A DNA stretch of 64,000 bases from TMED78 sp036337035 (GCA_036337035.1 JAYZFC010000005.1:62001-126000), one strand, 5' to 3'; positions 1 to 9,727 are shown, counted from the first letter of the stretch. The notes: generated by a model from the sequence alone, not told the origin. Made by a program: numbers and translations.

Positions 1-192
1 ATCAGAATCATATACTCTAACATTAAGAAAAACATGGGGATTTTTCCAATCAACTGACACTATTTCACCTTCTATTGTGATCATATTTTCTAAATCATAG
101 AAAGCTGAAGCAGAATGATGGGAATGAGAAAAATTTCCAAAAAGAAATGGGCAGAAAGAAACTAAAAACAATCTAAAGTAAAAACTACTCAT
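1..192 (-). CDS. DUF6152-like exported protein, 5' part only
   Basis: This is the first 64 codons of a minus-strand gene that runs off the left edge of the window. The ATG at 192 overlaps the dsbC stop by 8 bases, so the two are probably cotranscribed. The translation has a short hydrophobic signal segment, then a histidine-rich HSHHSASAFYD stretch and VDWKNPHVFLNV. The HHS...FD plus W-x-NPH pattern is typical of the DUF6152 family of small exported proteins of unknown function. Metal binding by the histidines is only a guess. The gene is too short for standard ORF listing because it is cut by the window edge. Confidence 0.7.
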   Translation of the reverse strand, partial: MSSFYFRLFLVSFCPFLFGNFSHSHHSASAFYDLENMITIEGEIVSVDWKNPHVFLNVRVYDSD

Positions 193-916
193 ATAAAATA
201 GACTCTAATTTAGTTAGTAACTCAATTGGTGATAGATATCCACCAAGATGAGTCCCTGATGATGAATAAATTGCAGGTGTGCCAATTACTCCTACTTTTT
301 TGCCTAATTGATAATGCTCAGCAACTGGCGTTTCATCGCATGTACCTAAATCTAAATCATCACCTAGCTTTGCTTTTGTCAATAAACTGTTTCTCTCAGA
401 ATTTCCTGAGCACCATACTTTCTCAGCTTTATACCAAGAATCTGTATCTGGTCCTGTTCTTGGATAAAATAGATATTGAACTTTTATACCCAGATCATTC
501 ACCATATCTATCTCACTATGAAATTTACGACAATAGCCACAATCAAGATCTGTGAAAATTGTTATTACATGCTTAACATTCTCTGATGATGGGGAAAAAA
601 TTATAGACTGAGCTTGATCAACTTCTGACAAAATTCCACGCCTTGCAATTTCTCTTTTATTTTCTGATAAATTTACATTGAAATGTAAATCAAATAATTC
701 ACCCTGAAAAACATATCTTCCGTTGTGACTAATATAAGCAACATTAGAATTCACTATAACCTCATAGACGCCAGCAACAGGGCTATCCGAAATAGACGAA
801 ACATTTATTTCAGGAAATAAATCTGCAATCTGCTCCTTAGAAAGCATTTCGCTATCTTGTGCCCAGCAAATATTAGAAATAAGAAAAATCAACGCAAAAA
901 AATTCTTCATATTCAA
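185..916 (-). CDS. dsbC: Thiol:disulfide interchange protein DsbC
   Basis: Periplasmic disulfide isomerase that reshuffles wrong disulfides in secreted proteins. It has a signal peptide (residues 1-20, ending WAQ), an N-terminal dimerisation region, and a thioredoxin-fold domain with the CGYC active site (C126, C129). The cis-proline motif GTPAI (P214) and a second cysteine pair (C169, C193) are also present, as in E. coli DsbC. Length 243 aa is normal for the family. It lies 59 bases downstream of xerD on the same strand, the usual gammaproteobacterial order. A second in-frame ATG two codons later could also be the start. Confidence 0.93.
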   Translation of the reverse strand: MNMKNFFALIFLISNICWAQDSEMLSKEQIADLFPEINVSSISDSPVAGVYEVIVNSNVAYISHNGRYVFQGELFDLHFNVNLSENKREIARRGILSEVDQAQSIIFSPSSENVKHVITIFTDLDCGYCRKFHSEIDMVNDLGIKVQYLFYPRTGPDTDSWYKAEKVWCSGNSERNSLLTKAKLGDDLDLGTCDETPVAEHYQLGKKVGVIGTPAIYSSSGTHLGGYLSPIELLTKLESILYE

Positions 917-975
917 TTACAGTATCTCACATAAAAATTTAATAAATATTCTCATATAGATAGAGTAATATCAAA

Positions 976-1911
976 CTACCCCCTAGGATGATGTTTAGAA
1001 TGAAGGTCTTTCATTCGTTCTTTTGCAATATGAGTATATATTTGCGTTGTTGAAATATCGCTATGGCCTAATAAGAGCTGAACTATTCTCAAGTCGGCAC
1101 CATGATTAAGTAAATGAGTAGCAAAAGCATGGCGTAAAGTATGAGGTGATAATTTTTTTTTGATTCCAGCTTGATTTGCGTATCTTTTTACAATGTGCCA
1201 AAAAGCCTGTCTACTCATATGATCACTAGATCTTGTTGGAAATAAATAGTCTGTCTGGCGACCATTTAAAATCTCTAAACGACCCAAAGCTATATATTTA
1301 TTTAACCAAACAATTGATTCATCGCCCATTGGTACAAGTCTTTCTCGATTTCCCTTACCAACTATTCTTATAACCTGCTGATTAAAGTTTACCTGACTCA
1401 TCATTAAATTAGTCAACTCTGACACCCTCACTCCCGTGGCATATAATAATTCAAGCATTGCCTTATCTCTACTTCCGAGGGGTTTTTCATAATCTGGTTT
1501 GTTTAATATTTCCTCTACTTCTCTTTCTGTCAGAGACTCAGGTAAATGCCTACCTATTTTTGGCATATCAACTTGCAAAGTAGGGTCCTCTTTAATTACT
1601 TTTTCTCTTAATAGAAACCTAAAAAATTGTCGGAAAGTAGATATCTTTCTAGCTGAAGATTTTGGCTTAGCTCCAGCAGACAGTTCTTCAGAAAGATAAT
1701 CTAATATATCAATTCTGCTAACATTAGCTAAATTAATATTTTTATTAATCAAGAAGTTTTTTAATAGATTTAAGTCTGTTCTATATGAACATAAAGTATT
1801 ATCAGAAAGGCCTTTTTCCATCCAAATAGAATCAAGAAAACGCTCAATTAGAACTTTATCATCATTCAATAAATTATCTTTTTTTTGTCCTTTTTTATTA
1901 TTACTATTCAT
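976..1911 (-). CDS. xerD: Tyrosine recombinase XerD
   Basis: Site-specific recombinase that works with XerC at dif to resolve chromosome dimers. An N-terminal SAM-like core-binding domain (about residues 20-105) is followed by the catalytic domain. All catalytic residues are visible: R162 in ATGVRVSEL, K186 in GKGNRER, H257 and R260 in HTLRHAFATH, H283 in LGH, and the nucleophile Y292. XerD rather than XerC is preferred because of the adjacent dsbC and the overall resemblance. The lysine- and asparagine-rich first 15 residues are a slight extension relative to the family. Confidence 0.95.
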   Translation of the reverse strand: MNSNNKKGQKKDNLLNDDKVLIERFLDSIWMEKGLSDNTLCSYRTDLNLLKNFLINKNINLANVSRIDILDYLSEELSAGAKPKSSARKISTFRQFFRFLLREKVIKEDPTLQVDMPKIGRHLPESLTEREVEEILNKPDYEKPLGSRDKAMLELLYATGVRVSELTNLMMSQVNFNQQVIRIVGKGNRERLVPMGDESIVWLNKYIALGRLEILNGRQTDYLFPTRSSDHMSRQAFWHIVKRYANQAGIKKKLSPHTLRHAFATHLLNHGADLRIVQLLLGHSDISTTQIYTHIAKERMKDLHSKHHPRG

Positions 1912-2017
1912 TTATAAACTTAATTATTTGTTTTTTTTTATGCTCTATGTTAATGAATATATAGAAAGAAAAAAAATAAAGCTATACTATTAGCAAAACT
2001 AATAAAATAAAAATCAA

Positions 2018-2755
2018 TTGAAAAAATTAAATATACTGTTTTTTGTTAATATTGTTTATGGTATCTACTCCTGGCTTATTCTAATAGCTATATTCTTAAT
2101 ACTATTAGTCATGCTTTTATTATTTCCTAATAAAAAAATAAGAAGGAGGCTAACTAGCTTAGCAGCTAAAAGTTTTTTATTTTTTTCAGGAACATCTATG
2201 AAAATAATAAATAGGAGCTATCTTATAGATGGCCCATGTGTAGTAGTTGCTAATCACTCAAGCTACCTTGATGGCATAATATTAAAGGCTGCCTTACCTG
2301 CAAAATTTACCTTTCTGATAAAAGAAGAGATGTCTAGATTTCCTCTCATAGGATTAATGTTAAGACTAATAGGTTCAGAATTTGTAAAAAGAGAAAATAC
2401 TGTTGAAAAAAACAAGGCTATCCGCCATCTATACAAATCAGCAAACTCTGGCAGCTCTTTAGCTGTATTTCCTGAAGGGACATTTTCCAAAGAGCCTGGC
2501 CTAAAGAAATTCCACTCAGGGGCATTTGCTGCTGCAAAAAAAGCGAATATTCCATTAATACCAATTGTAATAATTGGTGCAAGAAAAAAATTACCTGCTA
2601 GCGTTTGGCTTCCAAAGATAGGATCAATATGTGTTAATTTTTGCCAGCTAATCCAAACCAATGATTTTGATAACGCTAGGGATATAGCTAAAATTTCTAG
2701 AAAGCTAATGTTAGAGAAATTAGATGAGCCTGATCTTTTAGAAGAGAGAAGATGA
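2018..2755 (+). CDS. plsC: 1-acyl-glycerol-3-phosphate acyltransferase (PlsC family)
   Basis: Membrane-associated acyltransferase that probably adds the second acyl chain to lysophosphatidic acid. A hydrophobic N-terminal anchor spans about residues 8-36. The catalytic H-x4-D box is NHSSYLD (H80, D85), and the glycerol-phosphate-binding motifs EFVKR (121-125) and FPEGT (151-155) follow. The only plausible start is TTG at 2018, because a stop lies five codons upstream; no clear Shine-Dalgarno is seen. It overlaps the next gene by ATGA and heads a plus-strand run. Another acyl acceptor, such as a lysolipid, cannot be excluded. Confidence 0.85.
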   Translation: MKKLNILFFVNIVYGIYSWLILIAIFLILLVMLLLFPNKKIRRRLTSLAAKSFLFFSGTSMKIINRSYLIDGPCVVVANHSSYLDGIILKAALPAKFTFLIKEEMSRFPLIGLMLRLIGSEFVKRENTVEKNKAIRHLYKSANSGSSLAVFPEGTFSKEPGLKKFHSGAFAAAKKANIPLIPIVIIGARKKLPASVWLPKIGSICVNFCQLIQTNDFDNARDIAKISRKLMLEKLDEPDLLEERR

Positions 2756-4695
2756 TGTCAAAAATAATCTGGAAACCTAATAAAAAACAGATTAACCAAT
2801 CTAATATAAAGGCTTTCATAGATCTCAATAAACAATATCTTAAATCTGATAGCTATAATAGCTTACTTAAATGGAGCATAGATTCTCCAGAGTGCTTTTG
2901 GTTAAAGCTATGGGATTTTCTTAAAATAAAAGCCTTCACGCACTCAAATCAAGCAATAACAAAAGGAAAGCTTATTTATAAAACAAAATGGTTTGAATCT
3001 TCTACGCTAAATTATTCAGAAAATTTACTATCCAATAATTTAAAAAACATAGCCATTATATCCTATAAAGAAAACGGTGAAATAAATAGAGTTTCTTGGG
3101 AATTATTAAAAAAAAGAGTGGCTAGTTTTTCTAATACATTAAGAGGCATAGGCATAAAAAAAGGAGATAGGGTTGCATCTGTTATCACAAATACAGAAGA
3201 ATCAGTAGTTTGTATGTTAGCAACAGCATCAATAGGAGCCATTTGGTCTTCATGCTCTCCAGAATTTGGAACTAATGGAATAATTGATAGATTTAAACAA
3301 ATTAAGCCAAAGCTATTAATTTCAGTAAATGGTTATTCTTACAATGGAAAGATATTTGATATATCAGAAAAAATAGAAATTATTGCTAATGAAGTTAAAA
3401 GTATAAAAACCTTAATTATTATTCATAATTTAGCTAATAAAAAAAAATTAAAGGTAAAAAATAAAATCATAAAATATGAGGATGCTATTTCTAATACAGG
3501 TACCCTATTCTTTGAAAAGTTAAATTTTTCAGATCCTCTATTCATATTGTTTTCCTCTGGAACCACAGGTAGCCCTAAATGTATAGTCCATTCTGTAGGA
3601 GGAACATTAATCCAACATAAAAAAGAACATATTCTTCATTGTGACATTAAACCTAAAGATGTTTTATTCTTCTATACAACCTGCGGCTGGATGATGTGGA
3701 ACTGGTTAGTAACTGGTCTCGCTTCAAAAGCTACTATATTGCTTTATGATGGTTCACCATTTTATCCAGATCCTAATATATTATGGAAAATAGTTGATAA
3801 AGAAAAAATTAAAATATTTGGTACAAGTGCTAAGTATCTTCTAGCGCTAGAAAAAGAAAAACATGAGCCCTGTAAATTAAATAATTTAGATTCCCTAGAA
3901 AGCATATTATCAACTGGCTCACCTCTTGCTCCTTCAAGCTTTGATTATGTTTATAAATCAATAAAGAATAAATTAAGGCTATCTTCTATATGTGGAGGAA
4001 CAGATATTATAGCCTGCTTTGCTATAGGAAATCCTATGTTACCAGTTTACAAAGGTGAACTTCAATGTATATCACTTGGTATGGATGTTGACATCATTAA
4101 TAAAAATGGTAGATCGATAAAAAATAAAAAGGGTGAATTAGTTTGCAGATCACCTTTTCCATCAATGCCAATAGGTTTTTGGGGAGATAAGGGTAATAAT
4201 AATTATTATTCAACCTATTTCTCTCAATTTCATAATATATGGTCTCAAGGAGATTACGGAGAACTTAAAGATAATGGCGGCATAATAATTCATGGTAGAT
4301 CGGACTCTACACTAAACCCGGGAGGTATAAGAATTGGAACCTCAGAAATATATAAAGTTGTAGAAAAGCTTGAAGAAATAAGTGAATGCTTGGCAGTAGG
4401 CCAAGAATGGGAAAATGACACTCGAATAATACTTTTTGTTACATTAGAAAAAGGATACTCCTTAAACAGTAAACTAGAGAAAATTATATGCAAAAAATTA
4501 AGAGAAGAGGCGTCACCGAGACATGTTCCTTCAAAAATTATAGCTAGCCCAGAACTACCCCGAACAATTAATGGTAAAATATTAGAAATTGCAGTTAGAG
4601 AAATTATTCATGGTCGGCCTATAAATAATATAGATGCTATAGCTAATCCAAAGATTTTAAATTTCTTTAGGGGTTTAAAAGAATTAAGAATATGA
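2752..4695 (+). CDS. aacS: Acetoacetyl-CoA synthetase
   Basis: ATP-dependent ligase that makes acetoacetyl-CoA from acetoacetate, feeding ketone bodies or poly-hydroxybutyrate breakdown products into central metabolism. It is a member of the acyl-adenylate family. The P-loop SSGTTGSPK lies near residues 268-276, the TTCGWMMWNW block and GGTDI follow, the adenylation motif GRSDSTLNPGGIRIG is intact, and the C-terminal catalytic lysine is K609 in NGK. The 647 aa length and N-terminal block match acetoacetate-CoA ligases better than acetyl-CoA synthetase. It has four-base ATGA overlaps with both neighbours. Confidence 0.88.
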   Translation: MMSKIIWKPNKKQINQSNIKAFIDLNKQYLKSDSYNSLLKWSIDSPECFWLKLWDFLKIKAFTHSNQAITKGKLIYKTKWFESSTLNYSENLLSNNLKNIAIISYKENGEINRVSWELLKKRVASFSNTLRGIGIKKGDRVASVITNTEESVVCMLATASIGAIWSSCSPEFGTNGIIDRFKQIKPKLLISVNGYSYNGKIFDISEKIEIIANEVKSIKTLIIIHNLANKKKLKVKNKIIKYEDAISNTGTLFFEKLNFSDPLFILFSSGTTGSPKCIVHSVGGTLIQHKKEHILHCDIKPKDVLFFYTTCGWMMWNWLVTGLASKATILLYDGSPFYPDPNILWKIVDKEKIKIFGTSAKYLLALEKEKHEPCKLNNLDSLESILSTGSPLAPSSFDYVYKSIKNKLRLSSICGGTDIIACFAIGNPMLPVYKGELQCISLGMDVDIINKNGRSIKNKKGELVCRSPFPSMPIGFWGDKGNNNYYSTYFSQFHNIWSQGDYGELKDNGGIIIHGRSDSTLNPGGIRIGTSEIYKVVEKLEEISECLAVGQEWENDTRIILFVTLEKGYSLNSKLEKIICKKLREEASPRHVPSKIIASPELPRTINGKILEIAVREIIHGRPINNIDAIANPKILNFFRGLKELRI

Positions 4696-5780
4696 CAACT
4701 CCAATTAAAAATTACCAAGACAAAGTTCTTAATGGACTAATTAAAGATGATCATCTGCAAAAAGAAGCAATGAAAATTCTTAATCAATGCTATGAAGAGA
4801 TAGTTAAACTATATGATACTAGCCTAGTTTCAAAAATATTAATAAATAATTTAAATCATTCTTCCGTTAAAGGTATCTACTTATGTGGAGATGTAGGTAG
4901 AGGAAAAACTATGCTTATGGATATATTTTATGAATCTCTTCCAATAAAAAATAAGCTCCGATTACACTTTCATAGTTTTATGATTATGATCCATAAAGAG
5001 CTCAACAGATTAAAAAGCAAAAGAAATCCATTAGGTTTAGTTGCAAAAGATATATCAAAAAAAGCAAAAATAATCTGTTTAGACGAGTTTTCTATTTCAG
5101 ATATAGCTGATGCTATGATACTTGGAAATCTACTTAAAGAGCTATTTCATAGAGGTGTAACATTAATATTAACATCTAATACTGAACCAGATAAACTATA
5201 CTTAAATGGTCTTCAAAGAGAGAGATTTCTTCCAGCAATCAACCTAATTAAGAAAAATACTAATATCTTTTTTCTAAACTCAAACAATGATTATAGGCTT
5301 AGTTTCCTAGAAAAAGCTGATATATATCAATATCCAATCACTGAAGATAATAATATTAAAATTAAAAACTATTTTAATATGATGGCAGCAAATAAAATAG
5401 AGAATAAAAGCTACATAAATATAAACAATAGAAAGATAAATACAATAAAAATTTCAGATTCTATAATTTGGTTTAATTTTGATGATATTTGCAGTAGTCC
5501 TAGAAATAAAAATGATTATATTGAGATAATTAAATACTATAAAACTGTAATTATTACTAATATTCCTGTCCTAACATTAGATCATGAAAATCAAGCAAGA
5601 AGATTCATAACATTAATTGATGAATTCTATGATAGAAAGGTTAAAATGATATTTTTAGCAGCTGCTGCTATAGATAAATTATACTCTGGAAAAAAATTAG
5701 CATTTGAGTTTAAAAGAACTATCAGCAGATTAAAGGAAATGCAAAGTTATGAGTATTTATCGAAATCAGTTAATAAATAA
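4692..5780 (+). CDS. zapE: AFG1/ZapE-family ATPase
   Basis: Cytoplasmic P-loop ATPase of the AFG1/ZapE family. In E. coli ZapE associates with the division ring under stress; mitochondrial relatives act in protein quality control. The Walker A motif is GDVGRGKT (66-73) and Walker B is IICLDE (127-132), followed by the family hallmark FSISDIADAMIL. Length 362 aa is close to the family norm (about 375). The start overlaps the end of the acetoacetyl-CoA synthetase gene by ATGA. Its role in this operon is unclear. Confidence 0.85.
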   Translation: MTTPIKNYQDKVLNGLIKDDHLQKEAMKILNQCYEEIVKLYDTSLVSKILINNLNHSSVKGIYLCGDVGRGKTMLMDIFYESLPIKNKLRLHFHSFMIMIHKELNRLKSKRNPLGLVAKDISKKAKIICLDEFSISDIADAMILGNLLKELFHRGVTLILTSNTEPDKLYLNGLQRERFLPAINLIKKNTNIFFLNSNNDYRLSFLEKADIYQYPITEDNNIKIKNYFNMMAANKIENKSYININNRKINTIKISDSIIWFNFDDICSSPRNKNDYIEIIKYYKTVIITNIPVLTLDHENQARRFITLIDEFYDRKVKMIFLAAAAIDKLYSGKKLAFEFKRTISRLKEMQSYEYLSKSVNK

Positions 5781-5797
5781 TAATCTGAGTAATTTTT

Positions 5798-6553
5798 ATG
5801 AATAAAAATATTGGCAACTTAATATTGATAAGGCATGGGCAAAGCGAGTGGAATAATAAAAATCTATTTACTGGCTGGCATGATATCGACCTAACTGAGC
5901 AAGGAATTAAGGAAGCCAAAGATGCTGGTAAATTATTAAAAGAAAAAAAATTTACTTTTGATCTTGCTTATACATCAGTTTTAACAAGAGCGATACATAC
6001 ACTTTTTTATATACTAAAAGAATTAAATCTAAGTTCTATTCCTATAAAGAACGACTGGAGACTAAATGAGAGGCACTATGGAGCGCTTCAAGGACTAGAT
6101 AAGCTAGAAATATCTAAAAAATATGGTGAAGATCAAGTTAAAATATGGAGAAGAAGCTTTGATGTCAGCCCTCCTAAAATGGATAAAGATGATCCAAGAC
6201 ATCCTCTCAATGATGTTAGATACAATAAATTAGATCGTTCACTCCTACCAAGTTCAGAATCATTAAAAAAAACACTTGATAGAGTTAATGAATGTTGGAA
6301 TACATCAATCCTTCCAGAGCTATTATTAGGAAAAAATATTATTATTGCAGCTCACGGAAATAGTCTTAGAGCCTTGGCAAAAATATTAGAAAAAATATCA
6401 GATCAAGAGATTCCTGAATTTAATATCCCTACAGGGGTTCCAAGATTTTATAAGCTTGATCATAATATCAACCCCATAAATGTAGAATATTTAGGAGATA
6501 AAAAAATAATTGATGCAGCTACTAAAGAGGTTGCTAACCAAATAAAAAAATAG
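5798..6553 (+). CDS. gpmA: 2,3-bisphosphoglycerate-dependent phosphoglycerate mutase
   Basis: Glycolytic enzyme interconverting 3- and 2-phosphoglycerate. The phosphohistidine motif RHGQSEWN starts at R12 with catalytic H13. The second histidine is H185 in AAHGNSLR, and the acid residue lies in LNERHYGALQG (E90). The length of 251 aa and the extended insert with W-R-R-S-F-D mark the cofactor-dependent class. It lies 17 bases after zapE and 9 bases before the next gene. Confidence 0.94.
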   Translation: MNKNIGNLILIRHGQSEWNNKNLFTGWHDIDLTEQGIKEAKDAGKLLKEKKFTFDLAYTSVLTRAIHTLFYILKELNLSSIPIKNDWRLNERHYGALQGLDKLEISKKYGEDQVKIWRRSFDVSPPKMDKDDPRHPLNDVRYNKLDRSLLPSSESLKKTLDRVNECWNTSILPELLLGKNIIIAAHGNSLRALAKILEKISDQEIPEFNIPTGVPRFYKLDHNINPINVEYLGDKKIIDAATKEVANQIKK

Positions 6554-6562
6554 GGAGGAAAT

Positions 6563-7084
6563 ATGATTTATAATCTTGGAGAAAATAAGGTTAAATGCAA
6601 AGATAATAATTTTTTTATTGCTCCTAATGCAGCTGTAATTGGAAGAGTAACTTTAGGGACTAATACTAGTATCTGGTTCAATGTTGTCATAAGAGCTGAT
6701 AATGATGAAATTTTTATTGGTAATGGTTGTAATATACAAGATAATTCTATTCTACATGTTGATGAGGGGGCACCAGTAAAATTAGGTGAAAATATAAGCA
6801 TTGGTCATTCAGCTACTGTACACGGATGTCAAATTGGATCTGATACGCTAGTTGGAATGGGGGCAACAATCTTAAGTAATGCAAAAATTGGAAATGGGTG
6901 CCTAATTGGAGCAAACGCTTTAATTACTGAGAATAAATGCTTCCCAGATAGATCGCTTATTATTGGATCTCCAGCAAAAGTAGTTAGAGAGGTAACGAAA
7001 AAAGAGCTTGAGCATATAAAATGGAATGCAAAAAATTATATAGAAAGAAGTCAATTCTATAAAAAATCTCTATCTACTAAATAG
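6563..7084 (+). CDS. Gamma-carbonic anhydrase-like hexapeptide-repeat protein (YrdA/PaaY type)
   Basis: Left-handed beta-helix protein with hexapeptide repeats across nearly its whole length. The three metal-ligand histidines of gamma-carbonic anhydrases are present (H65, H82, H87, the last two in GHSATVHG). Many relatives are inactive as carbonic anhydrases or act as thioesterases (PaaY), so the reaction is not settled. A strong GGGAGG ribosome site precedes the ATG. It closes the plus-strand run and converges on tesB with only six bases between stop codons. Confidence 0.85.
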   Translation: MIYNLGENKVKCKDNNFFIAPNAAVIGRVTLGTNTSIWFNVVIRADNDEIFIGNGCNIQDNSILHVDEGAPVKLGENISIGHSATVHGCQIGSDTLVGMGATILSNAKIGNGCLIGANALITENKCFPDRSLIIGSPAKVVREVTKKELEHIKWNAKNYIERSQFYKKSLSTK

Positions 7085-7090
7085 TTATTA

Positions 7091-7957
7091 TTATATAAAT
7101 CGAATAAGCCCCTCTTGGGCAACTGATGCAATCAAAACTCCTTTGCTATTAAAAAATTTACCAATTGAAAAACCTCTTGAACTACAAGCATTTGGACTTT
7201 CCATAGAATACAGTAACCATTCATCGACTCTACAAGGACGGTGAAACCAAATAGAATGATCAAGACTAGCCATTTGTAATTTTAAGTTATTAGATAGCAC
7301 TGAATATGGCAGGTTTGCTGTTCCTAATAAAAAAAAATCAGAAAGATATGAAAGTAAGCAATAATGGATATTTTCAATATTAGAAAGTTTACTTTTATAT
7401 TTAACCCAAACATTTCTTATTGGCTTTACTGGAACTTTTGATATTATATCGGTAGGGTTAATTGGTCTAATTTCAAAAGGAAAATTATTTGTCATCAACC
7501 TAAAATAATTATCTGGGATATTCGAAAAAATATCTTTCTGAGATAGCTCTTCTAAATTATTTAAATTATTATAGTTAGTTACATCAGGCATAATTGATTG
7601 ATGCTCTTCACCATCTTCTTTAACATGAAAAGAAGCAGACATATTAAAAAGAGTTTTATTTTTTTGCTTAGCTATAACTCTTCTACTGCTAAAACTACGT
7701 CCATCTCTAGAAATTTCAACTTCATACTCTATAGGTAATTTTGCATTACCAGGTCTCAAAAAGTATGAGTGTAAAGAATGAACTAATCGATTAGTAACTG
7801 TTTTACTTGCTGCAGCTAAAGCTTGGCAAAGAACACGTCCACCAAAAACACGCTTTGAGCCATAATAATGATTTTCTCCTATATAAATATTATTAGACTT
7901 AATCTCTAAATTAAGTAATTTATTTAGCATATCAATATATAATCTATCTTTACTCAT
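7091..7957 (-). CDS. tesB: Acyl-CoA thioesterase II
   Basis: Double-hotdog thioesterase that hydrolyses medium- and long-chain acyl-CoA. Family blocks are visible: FGGRVLCQALAAA near residue 39, LHSYFLRPGN, MASLDHSIWFHRP containing the catalytic Asp, and the C-terminal SVAQEGLIRF containing the catalytic Gln. Length 288 aa is normal. The ATG overlaps the stop of the upstream dehydrogenase gene (TAATG), so the two are translationally coupled. Confidence 0.9.
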   Translation of the reverse strand: MSKDRLYIDMLNKLLNLEIKSNNIYIGENHYYGSKRVFGGRVLCQALAAASKTVTNRLVHSLHSYFLRPGNAKLPIEYEVEISRDGRSFSSRRVIAKQKNKTLFNMSASFHVKEDGEEHQSIMPDVTNYNNLNNLEELSQKDIFSNIPDNYFRLMTNNFPFEIRPINPTDIISKVPVKPIRNVWVKYKSKLSNIENIHYCLLSYLSDFFLLGTANLPYSVLSNNLKLQMASLDHSIWFHRPCRVDEWLLYSMESPNACSSRGFSIGKFFNSKGVLIASVAQEGLIRFI

Positions 7958-8850
7958 TACTTTTGACTAGCGTCTAAATCAAGTCTGGCTATCAGGCTGG
8001 ATGTATCCCACCTTTCTCCGCCCATTTCTTCTATTTCTTGATAATATTTATCTATAAGATTAGCAAGTGGTAATTTTGATCCATTTCGACTAGCTTCTTC
8101 AAAACATATATTTAAATCTTTTCTCATCCACTCTACAGCAAATCCAAAGTTAAACTCACCGTTAATCATAGTCTCCCATCTATTATCCATTTGCCAAGAC
8201 TGAGCAGCACCTTGACTAATTACCTCAATCAAAGTCTTAACCTCAAGACCTGCATTTTTAGAAAACGAAAGGGCCTCTGAGAGACCTTGAATTATTCCTG
8301 CTATTGCAATCTGATTGGCCATTTTTGCTAACTGGCCTGAGCCTGTTTTTCCCATAAGACGAATTCTTTTTGCATAATTACTAATTAATAAATTTACTGG
8401 CTCGAAATTTTTTTCATCACCTCCTACCATTATAGTTAGAGCTCCATTTTCCGCTCCTGCTTGCCCACCAGATACTGGAGCATCATAGAAACTTATATTA
8501 TTTTTATTTGAAACATTATAAATTTCTCTAGCTATATCGGCTGATGCAGTGGTATGGTCTATATAAAAACTGCCTGACTTCATGTTCTTAATTATTCCTT
8601 GATCTGATAAAACAATCTCTCTTAAATCAGAATCCTTGCCAAGACATGTCAGCACAGCATCAGAATCTTTAATGGCATCTTCTATGCTATTAACCATCTT
8701 TCCGCTATAGGATTGACACCATTGTTCTGCTTTTTTCTTAGTTCTATTAAAAACAACTACATCATAGCCTGAACGGCTTAACCATCCTGCCATAGGAAAT
8801 CCCATTACCCCAAGACCAATAAAAGAAACTTTTTTTATCAAAGCAATCAA
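7957..8850 (-). CDS. NAD(P)-dependent 3-hydroxyisobutyrate dehydrogenase family protein
   Basis: Beta-hydroxyacid dehydrogenase with an N-terminal Rossmann motif GLGVMGFPMAG, the substrate motif DAPVSGGQAGAENG and the catalytic lysine in GQLAKMANQ. The family oxidises 3-hydroxyisobutyrate or reduces tartronate semialdehyde or short succinic semialdehydes, and the sequence alone does not decide which. The listed start is TTG at 8850, but AGG directly abuts it. The in-frame TTG at 8841 has better spacing and gives MIKKVSFIG. Coupled to tesB by a one-base overlap. Confidence 0.82.
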   Translation of the reverse strand: MIALIKKVSFIGLGVMGFPMAGWLSRSGYDVVVFNRTKKKAEQWCQSYSGKMVNSIEDAIKDSDAVLTCLGKDSDLREIVLSDQGIIKNMKSGSFYIDHTTASADIAREIYNVSNKNNISFYDAPVSGGQAGAENGALTIMVGGDEKNFEPVNLLISNYAKRIRLMGKTGSGQLAKMANQIAIAGIIQGLSEALSFSKNAGLEVKTLIEVISQGAAQSWQMDNRWETMINGEFNFGFAVEWMRKDLNICFEEASRNGSKLPLANLIDKYYQEIEEMGGERWDTSSLIARLDLDASQK

Positions 8851-8875
8851 CCTAAAAATTAATTAATTTATATTA

Positions 8876-9727
8876 TTACTTTATCATTTCTTCTATATAT
8901 CTAGCAAAAATAAGCTTATCCTTACTTTTAGTTTGTTTTGAATATGATAGAGTCCAAAAATAAGAAAGTAGCCTTAAAAGATAAACAATATCGTTAAATA
9001 CTTTGATTGAAAATGGCTCTTTTCCCGAATAATATATTTCTATAAGATCTTTTATTTTTGATAAGTCATAATTATTCATAGCAACTATGCCCGCTAGATC
9101 AATAACTGGATCTGACCTAATAGCATACTCAAAATCAATCAGCCAAATTTTTCCATCATCAATAATATTTTCTGATACTAAATCATTATGGCATAAGCTA
9201 TTACCAAGAAAATTATTATCGAAAAACGAAGCTAATGAATACATATCTTTACACCATTTTTTCTTCTCTATATCTAAATTTTGCTCTCCCCCGATAAATT
9301 TTATATATTCTTTTGCATTTCTTTTTATCTCTATATGGGGTAGATCAAATTCTAGTTTATGCAACTCTTTTAGTACGCTTAGTATTCGTTTTGTATTATT
9401 TATATTAAATTTATTTTTATTACAAGAATCTTCTTTATACTCAAATAATAGAATGGAATGTTTATCACTTGAATGTATTAGCTTAGGTGTAATCATAAAA
9501 GAACTTAAATATTTAATAAGATTTATCTGTTTTGTAAAACCCAATGTCTGGCCAATTTTATTTCTTTTTACTATTTTAAGAACAGACTTATTGTTTTTAA
9601 TATTTATGAGATATGTATCATCATTAATGCCTACCTTTATAGGAATAATTATCGCCTCATTAACTAATAAGTTATTTTCTAATAGATATTTCCTAACTAC
9701 AGGTTTCAATTTATCTTTTTGGATCAT
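8876..9727 (-). CDS. Thiamine kinase-like phosphotransferase (choline kinase/ThiK fold)
   Basis: Aminoglycoside/choline kinase-fold protein. The catalytic loop CHNDLVSENII holds the HND Brenner motif (H180-D182), and the Mg-binding motif is IDFEYA (D198). The first 50 residues hold the GINDDTYLI loop and the ATP-binding lysine in SVLKIV. The start overlaps the pnuC stop by 17 bases, and the operon is headed by a TPP riboswitch, so the likely substrate is imported thiamine, giving thiamine monophosphate. The fold alone would equally allow choline or another small alcohol. The thiamine assignment is inference from context. Confidence 0.75.
   Translation of the reverse strand: MIQKDKLKPVVRKYLLENNLLVNEAIIIPIKVGINDDTYLINIKNNKSVLKIVKRNKIGQTLGFTKQINLIKYLSSFMITPKLIHSSDKHSILLFEYKEDSCNKNKFNINNTKRILSVLKELHKLEFDLPHIEIKRNAKEYIKFIGGEQNLDIEKKKWCKDMYSLASFFDNNFLGNSLCHNDLVSENIIDDGKIWLIDFEYAIRSDPVIDLAGIVAMNNYDLSKIKDLIEIYYSGKEPFSIKVFNDIVYLLRLLSYFWTLSYSKQTKSKDKLIFARYIEEMIK

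Noticed and set aside
2263..2661. 132-codon minus-strand open frame
   Set aside because: It lies wholly inside plsC, whose strand carries the acyltransferase motifs.
8838..8850. ATA as start of the hydroxyisobutyrate dehydrogenase-type gene
   Set aside because: In-frame TTG codons at 8850 and 8841 are adequate, so an unusual start is not required here.
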